Positions 1-12,600 of a stretch of DNA of 64,000 bases are shown here, one piece after another; positions within the stretch are counted from its first letter, which is position 1; each line of letters begins with the position of its first letter. The stretch is from contig NW_024465369.1 in NCBI RefSeq assembly GCF_017591425.1, positions 23,156,501-23,220,500 on the forward strand. The letters run 5' to 3'. The notes below the pieces were generated by a model. It saw nothing but the letters and a program-made list of their open reading frames with translations, made no database searches and had not been told where the DNA came from. A program made the translations under genes and the position numbers. This DNA comes from Ochotona curzoniae (Eukaryota; Chordata; Mammalia; Lagomorpha; Ochotonidae).

Positions 1-295
1 TCTTAAAGCACGGGCATAAGAGTTTATGACATGTAGAATGTTGACAAGTACTGTCACTCAATTTGTATAGTCTTAGAATAGGCCAAAATGGAGGCTGTCC
101 TTGCTTCTTCAGCCCATATTTTCATCCTTTGGCTACATGATGAAATCGGAATCCATAGGAAATTTGTTTGGTTCAAACTTCCACTTCTCTTTATCTTTTG
201 CTTTTCTTTTATCCTCTATTATTACAATATCATATTTTCTTTTAAAACATATTTACTTGAAAGATAAAGTCAGAAAGAAAAACATCTCTTTGAAA

Positions 296-600
296 AAGAC
301 TTATTTCAGTTTTATTTGAAAGGCAGATTTACAGAGAGAAGGAGAAAGAGAGATCTTCCATTTGCTGGTTCACTCCCCAAGTGGCCGCAACAGCCGGAGC
401 TGAGCTGATCTGAATCAAAGATCCAGGAACCTCTTCTGGGTCTCCCATGTGGTTGCTGGGGCCCAAGGACCTGAGCTATCCTCTGTTGCTTTCCCAGGCC
501 ATAAGCAAGAAGCTGGACTGACAATGGAGCAGTCAGAACTTGAGCTGGTGCCATATGGGACTGTAGGTGAAGGATTAATCTCTACGCTACAGTGCTGGCT
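296..600 (-). mobile_element. Lagomorph C-SINE, antisense
   Basis: Reads as the reverse complement of a tRNA-headed C-SINE: an A/T tail, GGCAGATTTACAGAGAGAAG, GATCTTCC, TTCACTCCCCAAGTGGCC, TCTCCCATG and CTTTCCCAGGCC in the usual order, ending near a head of TACAGTGCTGGC. Moderately diverged. A second copy in the same orientation follows directly. Confidence 0.85.
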
Positions 601-609
601 TCCAGAGAG

Positions 610-860
610 ATATCTTATATCCACTGCTGTACAACCCCAATGGCTCTAATAGCCAGGACGGGGTCAGGCTGAAGTCAGGAGCTTCATCTGGGTCTGCCAC
701 ATGGGGGCAGGGACCCAAACACACAGGCTATCATTTGCTGCTTTTCAAAGCGTATCTACAGGGAGGTAGACTGGAAGCAGACCTGAAGCAGGATCCATAT
801 GTGATGCCAGTGTTGTAGATAGAGAGTCTGCCTGTTAGGTTACAATGCTAGTCCCACAAT
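610..860 (-). mobile_element. C-SINE, antisense, tail-truncated second copy
   Basis: Starts within the SINE body (ccactg...ccaatggct) and runs to the head near TACAATGCTAGTCCC. Diverged. It stands in tandem with the copy at 296-600. Confidence 0.7.
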
Positions 861-2489
861 CCATGTTCTCTCCAAGGATCCTGACTACACTTGGCCTGAA
901 GGTAGGAGTCTCAAAACACATGGATCATTGGGCACTGAGCCAGTGAGGAATAAGCTCACCTGGACACAATGGCCAACTGCAGAAGGTTGCTCAGGGTTGG
1001 CAGAGAAACGACTGTGCATCTGCGTTAAGACACGCTGCTGCAATGGCCAAGACAAAGAGCTCCAGGGACTATCTTATTTGGAAAACCAAGTCCAGGTTTC
1101 TGTTTAACATTTTAACAGATGATTGGATTTGTGATGTATAATATAGATATAATTCACACTGCAAGTGCATTTTATGCATGCATGCATAAATGTGCCTATC
1201 AAAACATGCACTTTAATGCACACACTATATACTTTAACAGATATATAAAAGTATGTATAATTCCTAAAAACCTTCAAGGTATAACCTGGATTACATAGGT
1301 CTTGAGATAATTGGTTCAAAAGTACATTTAGAGCTTCCCATATGCTCCTAATGAGTGTGCAGTCTGTGTCAATTATGATTCGTAGGCTCCTCAGGGGTTT
1401 TCCAAATGACCTCCCATGACCAGTTATTTATCAGATGCTAGACTCATGGGCCTGTATGCTGCAAAGCCCCTTACAGATCATCTTGTCTAGTACTCTGCTT
1501 GAAGAGATGAAACAAAAACCTAGAGGTATTTGTGACTGTCATAAGCAAAGTACTGATCTCTGTGCCAGGTTGTGTGCTCCTGAATCGAGTTTCAGAAGCA
1601 GTACATGCTGCTGCTTCAGCTACTTTTCTGTGACACATATGACAACAGAGACTGACATGTAGAGAAAACAAAAAAATTGCATTTGTAAGCATCTCCTAAA
1701 AGTTTATCATTACCACTGAACCACTATACTTGCAAATCCAGAAACTTCCAGTGGGATGGCAATGTGATTGCTATGCAACACAACCCTCCAGGGTTAGCAG
1801 TTGTCAGGTTTCAGCAACCCAGAGTCTTGCTTCCTCCATAAAAACATAACTCTAAGATGAATATGAATGCATTAACAACTTCCTTATCTAACTATCAGAA
1901 CGGCTAATTCCACGTTAGGCAGCAAGATAGAGTGAGGTCCGTATGCAGGGGACTGAGGATCAATAACTTGGGTTTTTGATCAGATTTCCATAAAAATGTC
2001 ATCTGGCCTTGACAGGTCATTCTGTCAACTTGCACTACTAAGCTCCCTTTCATACCCGATACAAACCACAGTGAGAGCTGCATGCAATTGGTACTTGGTT
2101 GATCAAATGATGCTCATTATGAATTAAAGCTGACACAAATACTGGCTTTTTCTATTTCAGTAGGTTCCAAGTGTTGAAAAGTCTGTATCTCTACCTAGAT
2201 AACTACTTCTCAAGGTGAGATTCCCCAGACCAGCATCACCAGCACTACCTGAGCTTGTGAAACTACAAATTCTTGTCTATTCCTACCCACCTCATATCTA
2301 CTCACTCAAAATTTGTAGAGACAGGCTGTGCATTTTAAGAAACCATCTGAGTATTGACTTCTGAAGTGAGAAAGCCTGGTATCTCCTCCTTAAGTTGCTT
2401 GGAACTGTGTATTTTAAAGGCAGAATTTCCCTTACAGAGGTATCTGCATTATGAATACAACCTGGCCAGCTGCTTAGCGAGACAGAATA

Positions 2490-2665
2490 GTGTAACTGTT
2501 TAGGAAAGGCACCTGACAGTTGTAAATCCTGACATTATTTGTGTAACTGTAGGCAAGTTAAGTAATTATGCTCAGTGGTAAAATGGAGGTAAGTCCTGTT
2601 ACCTCCTTTGAGGTAGGTAATAGAACTACATACATATGAATGAGTTAGTATACATTGAAAGCCTA
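2490..2665 (+). mobile_element. MIR-like ancient SINE
   Basis: Contains a degenerate form of the MIR core: tgtaggcaagttaagtaatt, aaaatggagg and a GTTACCTCC-type segment. Ancient and diverged. Confidence 0.5.
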
Positions 2666-3482
2666 GACAACTATCTGTCACCTTGCAGGGCCATTTCAGT
2701 ATCAACTATTATTAAATAGGTTTGGAGCTCCTTTTTACATCACTGCTACAGTCTCGAAACCTGTTACCCATATAATATTTCTTAAACACCACCTCCTATC
2801 AGGTACTGTGATCCTCTGTAACTGTCACCTAATTTGTGAGAAACTGTCTCAGCTATATTCCAGGTAATGATGCAACAGTCACCTTGGTCCCTCCTCTTAT
2901 TAAAAAGAGCTTCTTAGCAAAAGCTGAGTGATTCTAATAAGAAACAACTAGAAAAAGTGCTCCGAGCAACATGCAGGAATGGCAGAGGAACCAATGTTCT
3001 TCATTTTGTGAAGGCCAGGGCATTTTTTTCTCCTTTCTCTTTCACTCTTTTTACAGTCTTTACCACCTTTCTAGAAGATGCTATTTCATCATGCTACCTA
3101 TCACCCTAATTCTTCTTCACGAATTATACAAGACTCATTTCCCTGTCCAAGCCTTAGTTCACTGTAACCCAGCTCCAACCCACACTAGTCTTCTGAAATT
3201 GCCCTGCTACACAGGTCAGCCACAATTTCCCAACTGCTCACATCTCTCCCTGGGCTATCTGGGCTGCTACCCAGCGCACACTTTATGGTCTTTCACAACA
3301 TAATTGGTCTTGTTTCTCCTCTTCCTGACCTGATTCTGAAGACAAATATATAAATTCACATTACTCCTCCTCTCCTTTCCTCCAAATTTACTCTTCTTAC
3401 GTAGGAAAATATTGATCTGGATTCTTTCCTTCTCCCTTTGGCCGCTCTCTGTTCTATACATAGTCTGACAGCTCATACATAC

Positions 3483-3653
3483 CTGGTTTTAAGCAGAAGC
3501 CCCACTTCTTATCACGGTCATAATTTAAGGTGGTGGCACACCATGGGGCAGTCTTATTTTTATCAAGAATGCAGTCATGATGCCATTTCCCATCAATCAG
3601 GAATGGAAATTCGCACGGTTTCCCAAAGGAGTTCCCATCTCTGGTATATATCT
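3483..3653 (-). CDS. LY75: LY75 exon 3: fibronectin type II domain
   Basis: This 171-base exon begins two bases into a codon and ends one base into the next. Read on the minus strand it gives EIYTRDGNSFGKPCEFPF, then a segment with LIDGKWHHDC, APWCATT and KKWGFC. This is the fibronectin type II fold, with its four cysteines and the PCEFPF and WHHDC signatures; in the mannose receptor family this domain follows the cysteine-rich domain and can bind collagen. It matches the recalled human LY75 segment closely. The acceptor is CAG before the exon and the donor is CCAG|GTATGT. The donor for the next exon is present but that exon is outside the window. Confidence 0.95.
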
Positions 3654-3789
3654 CTGTGTGTTGGAAAAATAGAAAGGAGAGTTACAAGCTGTATAATCTA
3701 CTTTAGTCAGCTAATTTCTTAAACCTTTTAAGGAAAGGTTGTTGTTTCCTTCATGAGAATATATTTGTCCAAGTACGCTGTGTAATGTA

Positions 3790-3985
3790 GAAATTGAGAG
3801 CACTGACACAGACTATTCAGGCCTGGGCTTGAATGCTAGCTCCTCCACTAACCAACTCTGGCTGTGGGCAAGCTATCTATTCAACTTCTGTTAACTTTTT
3901 ATACTGCAAATGAAAATTGGGAAAAGTAGTATTTATCACAAACATGATGATGAGGATTTAGTGAGAAAGTTCACATAAAGTTTGA
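3790..3985 (+). mobile_element. MIR element
   Basis: The sequence gcctgggcttgaatgc, ctctggctgtgggcaagc and ttaactttttatactgcaaatg follows the MIR consensus (a mammal-wide tRNA-derived SINE), including the gaggatttagtgag end. Confidence 0.7.
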
Positions 3986-6900
3986 TTCATTCTTGCGTGA
4001 TGAAAAGCTGAACAATACTGACTGAACCAAGTAAGTACTGACTGACAACTGTCAATCTTCATTGCCAAGGTGCCCTGCGGTTAAACTCACAGATACTTTG
4101 TTTTCCTTAGTGAGAGTGGAGGCAGAAAAGTATTTTGGCATTACTGAAGGCAAGTGTGAGCTTTGGAATCACAGATGGTGTTAGAGTCTCTGCTGCTTAG
4201 AAACTGCAGGTGGAATGCAGACAGGGTATTGAGAAAGTGAGAAGAAACAGCTAGGGTCCCTCTGAGGGCACTCCTGAGCTGGAGGCAGGGTATGGTAACG
4301 CAGGTCATGATGAACAGGCTTCATCGGAGCAGACCTGAAACCGGCTAGTGGCCACTGTGGCAGCAGATTTTGTCTCTCACTTTTTCTGAGTCCACCAAGA
4401 GGCAGTGAAAAGTCCAACTTCAAATATGGGTCAGGGGAACATTCAATATTTTTGTTGATAGTTTTTTTTTTTTGTTCAGATGGTGTTCTAACGTAACAGC
4501 TCACCTGCTACCTTTTTCTCTAGCCTTAGTGTATTTAAAATCCTGATCATCCTGAGATCAAATCAGGGCTATTAGGCAAAAGCACAGTAACCAGATCTCA
4601 CCATCCTTCACCCTGCTATTAACACCTCTCAACATGCCTCAAAGATTTGCCTAGCTGTGTGTTTAAGACAGTATTTGATCCTACATCCTTCATTGTTCTT
4701 AAGCATTCGTCTAACTGAAGCATGAGACTTAACAGTTTAGAAACCATTAGGTAGCCAGCCAGCACAATATAAAAATAACGTGGATGCCTTTCTCCACAAA
4801 GAATCTTCTACGGACCACTGATTTGGTGTTTCTATGTCATACAGATGGTTTTGAATATTGTACTTTTGTTTTTATTTGGTGAGGTTTTTGCTTTTACATT
4901 TTGTTTACAACACCCAAAAGTCCCAACAGTTGATGACCCATTTCCCTTTCCTTCTTACAACACTAACAGGACAGCCCCTGAACACAGTAACCGCTACCTC
5001 TGGGCCATCTGGGTGGTTTTTCTTTTCTTTTGCTTTTCTTTTTTTTTCTGGAAAACCTTTTATTTCTGCAATAAATAGTGCTTTTACACACATTTCTCTT
5101 ACTTGCTCTTAATCATTCACCTGTGAGGTCAGTAAGGCAACTGCTACACATATTTATGAAAAACTCATTTTTGCAGAGTAGTTAAGTGAAACATTTGGTG
5201 ACTCAGCTATAAATGACAGGATTGAGAACAGGCTCTCTGGTTAGAGACCTTGCACACAGGAGGATTTGTGACATCAGTGGCTGCCTCTTCTTGTTTCAAG
5301 TTCTTAGCTCAGAGCTAGATGTCCATGAAAAGGCCCTCTCAGTCCCAGTACTCTGAAGCATGATAAACACACAACTACCACCACAAACAGAGGCAGCTAA
5401 GCTCTGTTAAGTGTTCAGGAAGACTTTTATTCCCACACATTTTCTTCTGTTACTGGATCTCCTAAATTCCTTCGGTTTCCTTAGCAAGACCGACTTTCCA
5501 AAACTAACATCCTCTAAACATGCCAATTTATGGCAATAACATTTTTAAAGCAACAGCTTACTATGCAATAGGTAAAGTTTCATGAGATGGTGTGCTTGGG
5601 AAACAAATTCATTTCTTCTACCACATGAGGCAAAATAGCTTTAATAATTGAAGAGGTTGGCAGGCTTCTAAGAACTGCCCCCCAAATCAGACAGTTCCAT
5701 TTCTTCTGCACAATTCAGCAGACACTCAAAGATGTGACGACTGCTGTTGAGAACAACATATCTTAACAGTATAAGTGAGTACCTAGGTTCTAGTCAAAAG
5801 TAGTTTGTTCATAAAAGGTACATAACTGGGGGGGGGGAGCTTTTCTTTACGATGAAAATGGCTCTGGAAAGGAGGATTTAGGGCTCAATAATATTAGAAT
5901 TTTTTCATTTTTTTTACATGGCAAAAATCAAGGGAGAGAAAAGGAAGGTATCTTGGGGGGCGGGGGGTAAGGATCTTGACTCAGAGCCTTCGCTATGTCA
6001 GAACAAACCGGCTAATTTTAGACTGCATTTGTTGGGACTCAAGTGTCTTGTATTTTGTCTGTGCATACAGCTAGCTAAGAAAGGAAGATAGGAACCTGTA
6101 TTAGGAGTCTGAGAGAGCCATCTCACAGAACATCTCTAACTTTTGGCAGCAGTCCAGGAAGAAACATGCATAGATTTTAAAAAGGCAGAACTGTCAGAAC
6201 TTAGTATTTCATTAAATTTACATGGTGGGAAGGGAAATCACAAAAACTCTGGGGTGCCTTGTAGAATGCACACCTGTCACCCAGAGAGGAGCAGAGAAGA
6301 GAGCAGCTTTGGCCATGACCTCCGTGCAAATCAAAGTCTGACTATGTCTTGACTAGCCAAAACTACACCTGTTTTAGTCAACTCAGTGTTTAAAAAAAAA
6401 AGCCTGTGTTTGGAAAAGTAAGGAAACACTTCAAGGCTGTGGGCTGTGCATGTGATGCTGTTTTCTTTTGAGAGGTGGATTCTTTTGTGTTGGATATATT
6501 TAGACAATGGGATGACGGGCTGATACTTTCTGTACCACTATTGTTGGGATTCTAGTCTTGTCTTGTGCCATGAAACACTTCAACAGTTGTGTGAACCCCA
6601 TGGACTCCCTTACCAGAAAAATACTATGAATGCATAAGATTACAGTAAACCACATCCTTCAACAGAACTGGGGGCAGGAGACAGAGAGGCCTGCCAGACG
6701 GCACGTCCTGTCTGATCCCTGAGCCAATGACAGTACAAGTAAAATCCAGCCCAAAGGACATGTTACTCTTAATTTTTAGGTTAGAAGGAGGTTTTTGTAG
6801 AATGATATCTAAAGATTAAGTGGTATCAAGAAAGCCATTGCTTTTATTTTAAGCAGCCACTTTACATCTAGGAGAAAGCAGCTATAGGCAGATTTGTTCA

Positions 6901-7158
6901 ACTACAGTTTGGCAGGGGACTGGGATAAAGGACAACCCCCACTGCAGCTCTCTAATATAGGTCTGCAATAATACATCTGGATATTCTCTCAAATTTTTTG
7001 CATTTTTCACTAGGAGAAAAACCTGCAGAAAATGGGAAGTGAAGCAGCTATCCTGAGTATGAGGCTAAAATTAGTTTGTAAGAGATTTAAAAGTTGAGGA
7101 AAACCTCTCTAAAGCAATCTAAGCTTTAAGAAGAAAGGCAAGATAGTGTGACTTAACT

Positions 7159-7210
7159 TATATATATATGTATATATATATATACATTATATATATTAAC
7201 ATATATATAA
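7159..7210. repeat. TA-rich microsatellite
   Basis: Alternating TA with TG interruptions within LY75 intron 2. Confidence 0.85.
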
Positions 7211-7960
7211 ACATTGCTATAATTTAGAATATGATGAAAAAAGATTTGTTAGGGGCCATAATAGATTACTTTTGGTGTTTAAAAAAGAAATCTTTGTATT
7301 CTTTTCAAACCTGAAAAATCATTACACTCCAGTCCATTGCTGCTGATTATAGTTTGTGGCCCAGTTATCTCCTGGCAATGTTCATATATTTACTTTCTGA
7401 GCAATTGAGAAGCCCAGCCTCAAAACACTGATCATAAATGGAAACCTCATGTGTGATACCCATCCCCAAAAGAAGAATAACCCACATGAAACTCTTACAA
7501 TGTTCCCGTCATATCAAAACTGCAGACGAGGAAAAATATACTTTATTTTTAACTTGGAATAAGATCAGTTCTATTAGACTACTTAATGTTTTGGCCTGTA
7601 TGAAAATTCCTGATCGTGAAACTGCTGCTTTCCTCTGGAGTTCAGAGTCACCATCGGAGGTAGTTATGCTCAGTACCTGGTGAATTTGAGGGCCTGGGTT
7701 TACGTGTTACGGCCTCTGACCTCTGTGAGACATCCTTCCTTGGCCTTATTTATACAGGTTGGGAGCATTAGTGAGTGTGACTGCCCTCACAGGTCGGGGG
7801 TCAGGATGAGGTTCCTGGCAACAGCAGCGTGGTCAGAATCGAACAGCTTCCTCACTGATTTTACTACAGTCTGAGCTGCTTCTTACACAGCTGGGCATAT
7901 TTGCGGTCACATTTAATAAACACAATAAAAACCAAGTCAAAGTTCCTCCCCAGTACTTAC

Positions 7961-8332
7961 CATGATAAGGCTGGTCACAAAGGCCTTCTGATGAGCCTCC
8001 CTTTATCCAGACATCAGATGTGTTTGGGCTTGCTATGGCATGTCCGTCTTCCACAGCCAACTTGTACTGGGCGGCACCATAAAGAGAATGGTGCTCACAT
8101 TTCCACCACAGCATGGCAGGGGAATCACAGCTAAACATTTTCAAAGAATCCTTTTGTTTGGTGATATTCAGGCCAAGGCACTTCTGGGATTGCAAATGGA
8201 AGAGCCGATGTTTGGACACCCACTTCCATAGCATGTCCTGGGTTCCATTACAATCCTTTGTTACTATCCAGTCATCCAGCGCCTGGATGCACTTGCCAGT
8301 GTTTTCATGGACAATGGTGAATGGCTCATTAC
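7961..8332 (-). CDS. LY75: LY75 exon 2: cysteine-rich (ricin B-type) domain
   Basis: This 372-base exon encodes about 124 residues, starting with GNEPFTIVHENTGKCIQ and containing LWKWVSKHRLFHLQSQKCLG, MLWWKCEHHSLYGAA and, at the end, SLCDQPYH in family form (here EGLCDQPYH). This is the N-terminal CysR domain of LY75, a beta-trefoil of ricin B type; in the paralogue MRC1 this domain binds sulphated sugars, while a ligand for LY75 CysR is not established from sequence. The acceptor is TTGACTCAG and the donor CATG|GTAAGT. Phase 1 at both ends fits exons 1 and 3. Potential N-glycosylation sequons include NIT and NTS. Open frames on the opposite strand here are shadows. Confidence 0.96.
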
Positions 8333-8494
8333 CTGAGTCAAGGTGGACAGTGAAGGAAAGACACTTTAGCAGTCTGAATTATGTAGTCAGTGCACCTAGT
8401 TCCCTGCTTGCACCACTAGCCTGTTCCCACCTTCTTAGCCTGGTAACCTGGAAGGTCCCTGCACAAAGCAGCAGGGTAGCTGTGCCTGAAAAAG

Positions 8495-8590
8495 CAGTAA
8501 GCACAGAGTGGGACAAAGCAATGGGTTCTGCAGTTGGTGTGCCTGGGTTCATAGGCTGCCTCTGCTACTTAGAAGTCATGTGATTAGCAA
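8495..8590 (+). mobile_element. MIR fragment
   Basis: Short MIR-like stretch (gtgcctgggttcatagg, ctgctacttagaagtcatg) next to LY75 exon 2. Weak but in consensus order. Confidence 0.4.
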
Positions 8591-9299
8591 AAAAAAAAAG
8601 TCTCCGGCTTCAGATTTTTCAGTTGTGACATGGTACCTGCTTCGTGCAGAGGATATAGCGTATGAAGATGCAAAGCGTCTGTATAGTCGCTACTGCATGG
8701 AAGATTGTTTCCCTCTTGTTTAATGAGCTAAAGAAGCTCCTTGGCTATCTTCCTTAAAGTGGACTATGGTCAGGGAGAAATGTCCTGTGCCTAGTTCTTA
8801 CACATAAGCTATAATGGCAGGGAGCTACATTACATGGGAAGTCAGTGCATTGTTCTCACTGTATGATTCCTTCTCCTGAAACATGTCTGTGCTCCTCTAG
8901 CCCCAGCAAGTGAGCATGGCCAAGCAAAAGGAGAATTCGCTTACAAATCACCTCTCAGTAGGCCTTTTCGTGGAAATCCAAATTCACTGAGTTATCTCAG
9001 AGGAGACGGGGAGACTTTTCAGGGGGTAGAAGTAGAAGTGTTGGGTAAATGAATGGGAATAAATAGCAGTTTGGGTTTGGAGAGCAGAGGAGATCTGCGG
9101 CCAGCTCTGGAGTACTACCTGTAAGAAGGTAGCACAACCTGGTGGGAGGTTTTGGGGGTGGAGGGGCCTTAAGTGTATGGATCACCTAAGGAGGCTGAAC
9201 CCTGAACCCCTTGAGCCTCTAGATTCAAGATCTAACAGATCTGAACAGTGGGAAACTCAGAAGGAACCGCTTGAAGAAGTCACAGGATGCAGCTGAGAA

Positions 9300-9660
9300 C
9301 CTGTATTTTCCTATTAACATAATGGCTAATCAATACCATGTCAATTAATGCCATAAGGTTGTAAATTGTCGTTAATGTTATGTTGGGGCTTTTAATTGAT
9401 TGGGACGATACTTTGCCGGCTTTACCTTCAGACCAGAGATGGTCTCACCAAGAAATCGTTGAACTCATTAGGATAATAAGATGTGGGACTTTATGCTTGG
9501 TAAATACTTCCAATGAAAGAACCTCAACTGAATTTGAACTGTGGTAATGCAGCAAGGTGGAGAAATCCACCATAAGGAGAGGGTTCGGGGAGGGGTGGGG
9601 GAATCCCAGTGCCTATAACACCGTGTCACATAATGCAATACAATTAATTAAAAAAAAACA
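9300..9660 (+). mobile_element. L1 3' tail (lagomorph type), sense
   Basis: A non-coding segment ending in a G-rich block (ggggaggggtgggggaatcc), then tgcaatacaattaatt and an A-run. This is the usual layout of a LINE-1 3' UTR with poly(A), and its truncation fits 5'-truncated L1 insertion. Assignment to the lagomorph L1 family is inferred. Confidence 0.6.
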
Positions 9661-12600
9661 ACTGCAATCTAAAGGAATACCTCCCTGAATACTCTGTGAC
9701 AATTTGTACAAGCTAGAAACGACCCCTATCCTGACAGGATTCGAAGTTTAGTTATCCTGACAAACTAAACTCAAAATCAAGTTTAACTTGATTTTCTGAA
9801 AATGAAGAAATGAGTTGTTCCTTGCCCGCCTGAGCTTGTGAAGCAAAATACACAGCTGTTATAACAAACTATTACTGAATAATTTAGTCAGTTCTTTAAA
9901 AAAGTGTAAAAATTAATCTCGTGGATCATTATGTTAATGAAGGAAAAGCTGAAATATTTTAGAAAAGCTTAAGCAATCACTGTCGACGAAGCAGTGTTCA
10001 GCAGAAAGACCTGAATAATTTTGGTTCCCAAAAGGCAGTTTCATTCTGATGACAACTTACTATCACTGTTATTACTGAACACCTTGTCTAGTCATAAACC
10101 ATCAGCTTGTAGAGTCAAACATTTTCATACTAGAGGCAGCAATTTCAGGGGAAATTTTACCATGTAAATAATAACGTAATATTAGCTTTGACTGCCACTT
10201 GAACTTTGGGTGGCTTTTTGGTTTTGTTTTTAGTTTGTGTTTTAAAGAAGAACAGAAGCAGAAAGAATCATCAGCAATAAAAAAAAAAATTCCTTACATT
10301 TTGTGCTCAGATTTGAATTTGAAAAGATGCACAGTTCAACTTTGCATGTCTACCATGTCAGCTTTCCTCCTTCACTCTTAACTCTCTACTTGATGGTTAT
10401 TGGAAGGATGGACAACAAGAAAATATGTAGTATCTTAAGAATACCACTCATACTTCCACATATTCCACAACCATTCACACCCTGCTCTATCTCTGTTCTA
10501 AGCAATTCTGTTTCACCTCTCCAAAATTATCCTGTATACCAAAGTATCAGGAATTACAGCAGGAAAAACAAAACAAAAAAACAAAGACAAAAACCATGCC
10601 CCTGCAGCAGACATAATAAACACCCTTGTTGGAGACTCCTCCGCAGCCCCTTTCCTGCAGTCTCACCATGCTGCTTCCCAGGCACTGAGCTCCATGCCCC
10701 TTGCTCTCAAACACATGAACTGAGCAGGCAGCACCTATGCTTCTTTTTCAAACTCCACTTGGAGCTCTAGATTTTTTAAGTTACCTTTGTAGAAACTTTC
10801 AAATTAGCTAAAAACAAGTATAGGGCCAAAGACAGCAGGACAAGGAGTTGGAGGTCCTATATTGAAAACTTACTTCTGTCCCTGTTTAGCTGGGAGAACT
10901 TGTCACTGATTTGGTTTTCCAAGGTCCTCATTGCTCCAAGAGATGGATGAAAGGAGCAGAATGTAAGATTTAAAAAACCACTTTGCCGGGGGTGGTGGTG
11001 GGGGGTAACAACCTATGTAACCATTTCTCCAAGATAATGGTGTCCTTAGTTCTTTAGCCAAGCTGTGTATTGTTTTTAAACAGATGTCCACTAGTTTATG
11101 TCATGCTATTGCTAGATGGTATGTCATTTGTTCTAATCCCCCTTGCACTGGTCATTTGCACAGAAGTGAGTGTTGCTTTATGCACATATTCTGAAAGAGA
11201 GAAAGGTACTCTTCGCACTCTCCTACACATGCTTTACTTCTGGGACACCTGTTGTCTTTCCAGTCACAGGAACTCTGACAGACTACAAAGGAAGTATGGG
11301 GCAGCATGGAATAGCCATGATACAGAGGGATTTCCAGATTTCTAATAAATTGCAACATCTGCAAAAATAGTTTTTACTCCAAACTAAACTTGTATCTGCA
11401 TCAAGTATGTCAAAAAAGCAATGTTTGACACTTAACACAGACACTGAGATTACTGCAGGAAACTGAACCGGCCTTCTGGCATAATGTACATGCAAGCATT
11501 CACACATAGTATATTAGCTAGGGAGAGTCCTGTCCTCTCATGGTGTTTTCCCATATTCTCTTCACCCTTACCAGCAGCTGTTCAGTCAAGTTCAGTTTTA
11601 AGACAATATGGGATAGCAGAATGGCAGGAAGAAGCACTGAAAGGGTATGAAAATAATTCTTTAAGTCACAAACGTGTTGCCAAATGTTACAGAAATGATC
11701 ATAGCCGTGTATTCAACTTTGAAAAGGGAACTACAGAGCTTTTAGAAAGCCAGATGCTTTCCTGATGGCTTTACATTGCAAGTGTTCGCTTTATCACTTC
11801 TCACTGGTCCTCAGTGGGGTTCATGGAGTTTTAACGCTTACCTCCAAACACAATGCTGTGACACATCTCAAAGGCAGAAGTAGATTGTAAGCTGCCTCAT
11901 TATGCCAGAAACATTTTCACTATGTTTCATTTGATATAAATACTCTGCTGGTGGTTCAGAGAAAATGCCTTAAGTAGTATTATCATGAATTGAAAGCAAA
12001 TTTTTGGTATTTTTACATCTCTTGATGGAAAACCACCTATCTCAGTGTTTTTATATTATCTGACTGTGAAATAACTCCTGTTCTTACACAGCCTCAACCC
12101 AAGAGCTAACCACAGATGTGTGTGTGTGGGAGGACGGGACAGCTGGGGATGTCGGGAAGGATGAACTCGGCAGCACTCAGCGTTTCAGAGAAACAGACAG
12201 GGCTCACACTGCGCAGTGTTCTGTGGAGTCTCTCCCATGTGTACACGGTGCACAGGTGCAGCAGGTGAGAATCAGAGGTCTGGGTTTCCCAGCTCAAGAG
12301 CAGGTCCGATTGGGTCCATGACCATCTTGGAATCACAAAGTACTGCCTGAGTGCATTGGGCTGCCAAGGACCTCAGCAATCCCTAAAGGAGTGTTTTACT
12401 TTGAACTGTTGGCTCTCCAAGAAAGCAAGAAAAGTAAACCAAGCAAGTAAGTATGGCATCTCTCCAGGGACATAGACGCACACACTCCTTCAGCACTAGG
12501 GTTACCAAGACCACCTGCCCAAACCTGCCTGTGCACACCTGACAGAGGACAAGGCATCAACAGCATCTTGAAGCTGACACATTGCCAAAAAGGCAACCTC

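Larger units (their letters stand above)
1..3482 (-). other. LY75 intron 3 (partial)
   Basis: No lectin-domain exon was recognised here. The stretch holds two head-to-tail C-SINEs (296-860), a MIR piece near 2490-2665 and otherwise unremarkable AT-rich DNA. The pyrimidine-rich part at 3010-3410 was not assigned to a family. Confidence 0.7.
3654..7960 (-). other. LY75 intron 2
   Basis: Intronic DNA between the fibronectin type II and cysteine-rich exons. It contains a MIR (3790-3985), G-runs near 5828-5837 and 5955-5968, and a TA microsatellite near 7159-7210. No further exon or young retroelement was recognised. Confidence 0.75.

Noticed and set aside
1..3482. Search for LY75 exon 4
   Set aside because: No sequence encoding the expected start of the first lectin domain was found on the minus strand.
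8113..8583. A 156-codon plus-strand open frame
   Set aside because: It is antisense to LY75 exon 2 and continues into the intron; the minus-strand reading matches a known domain.
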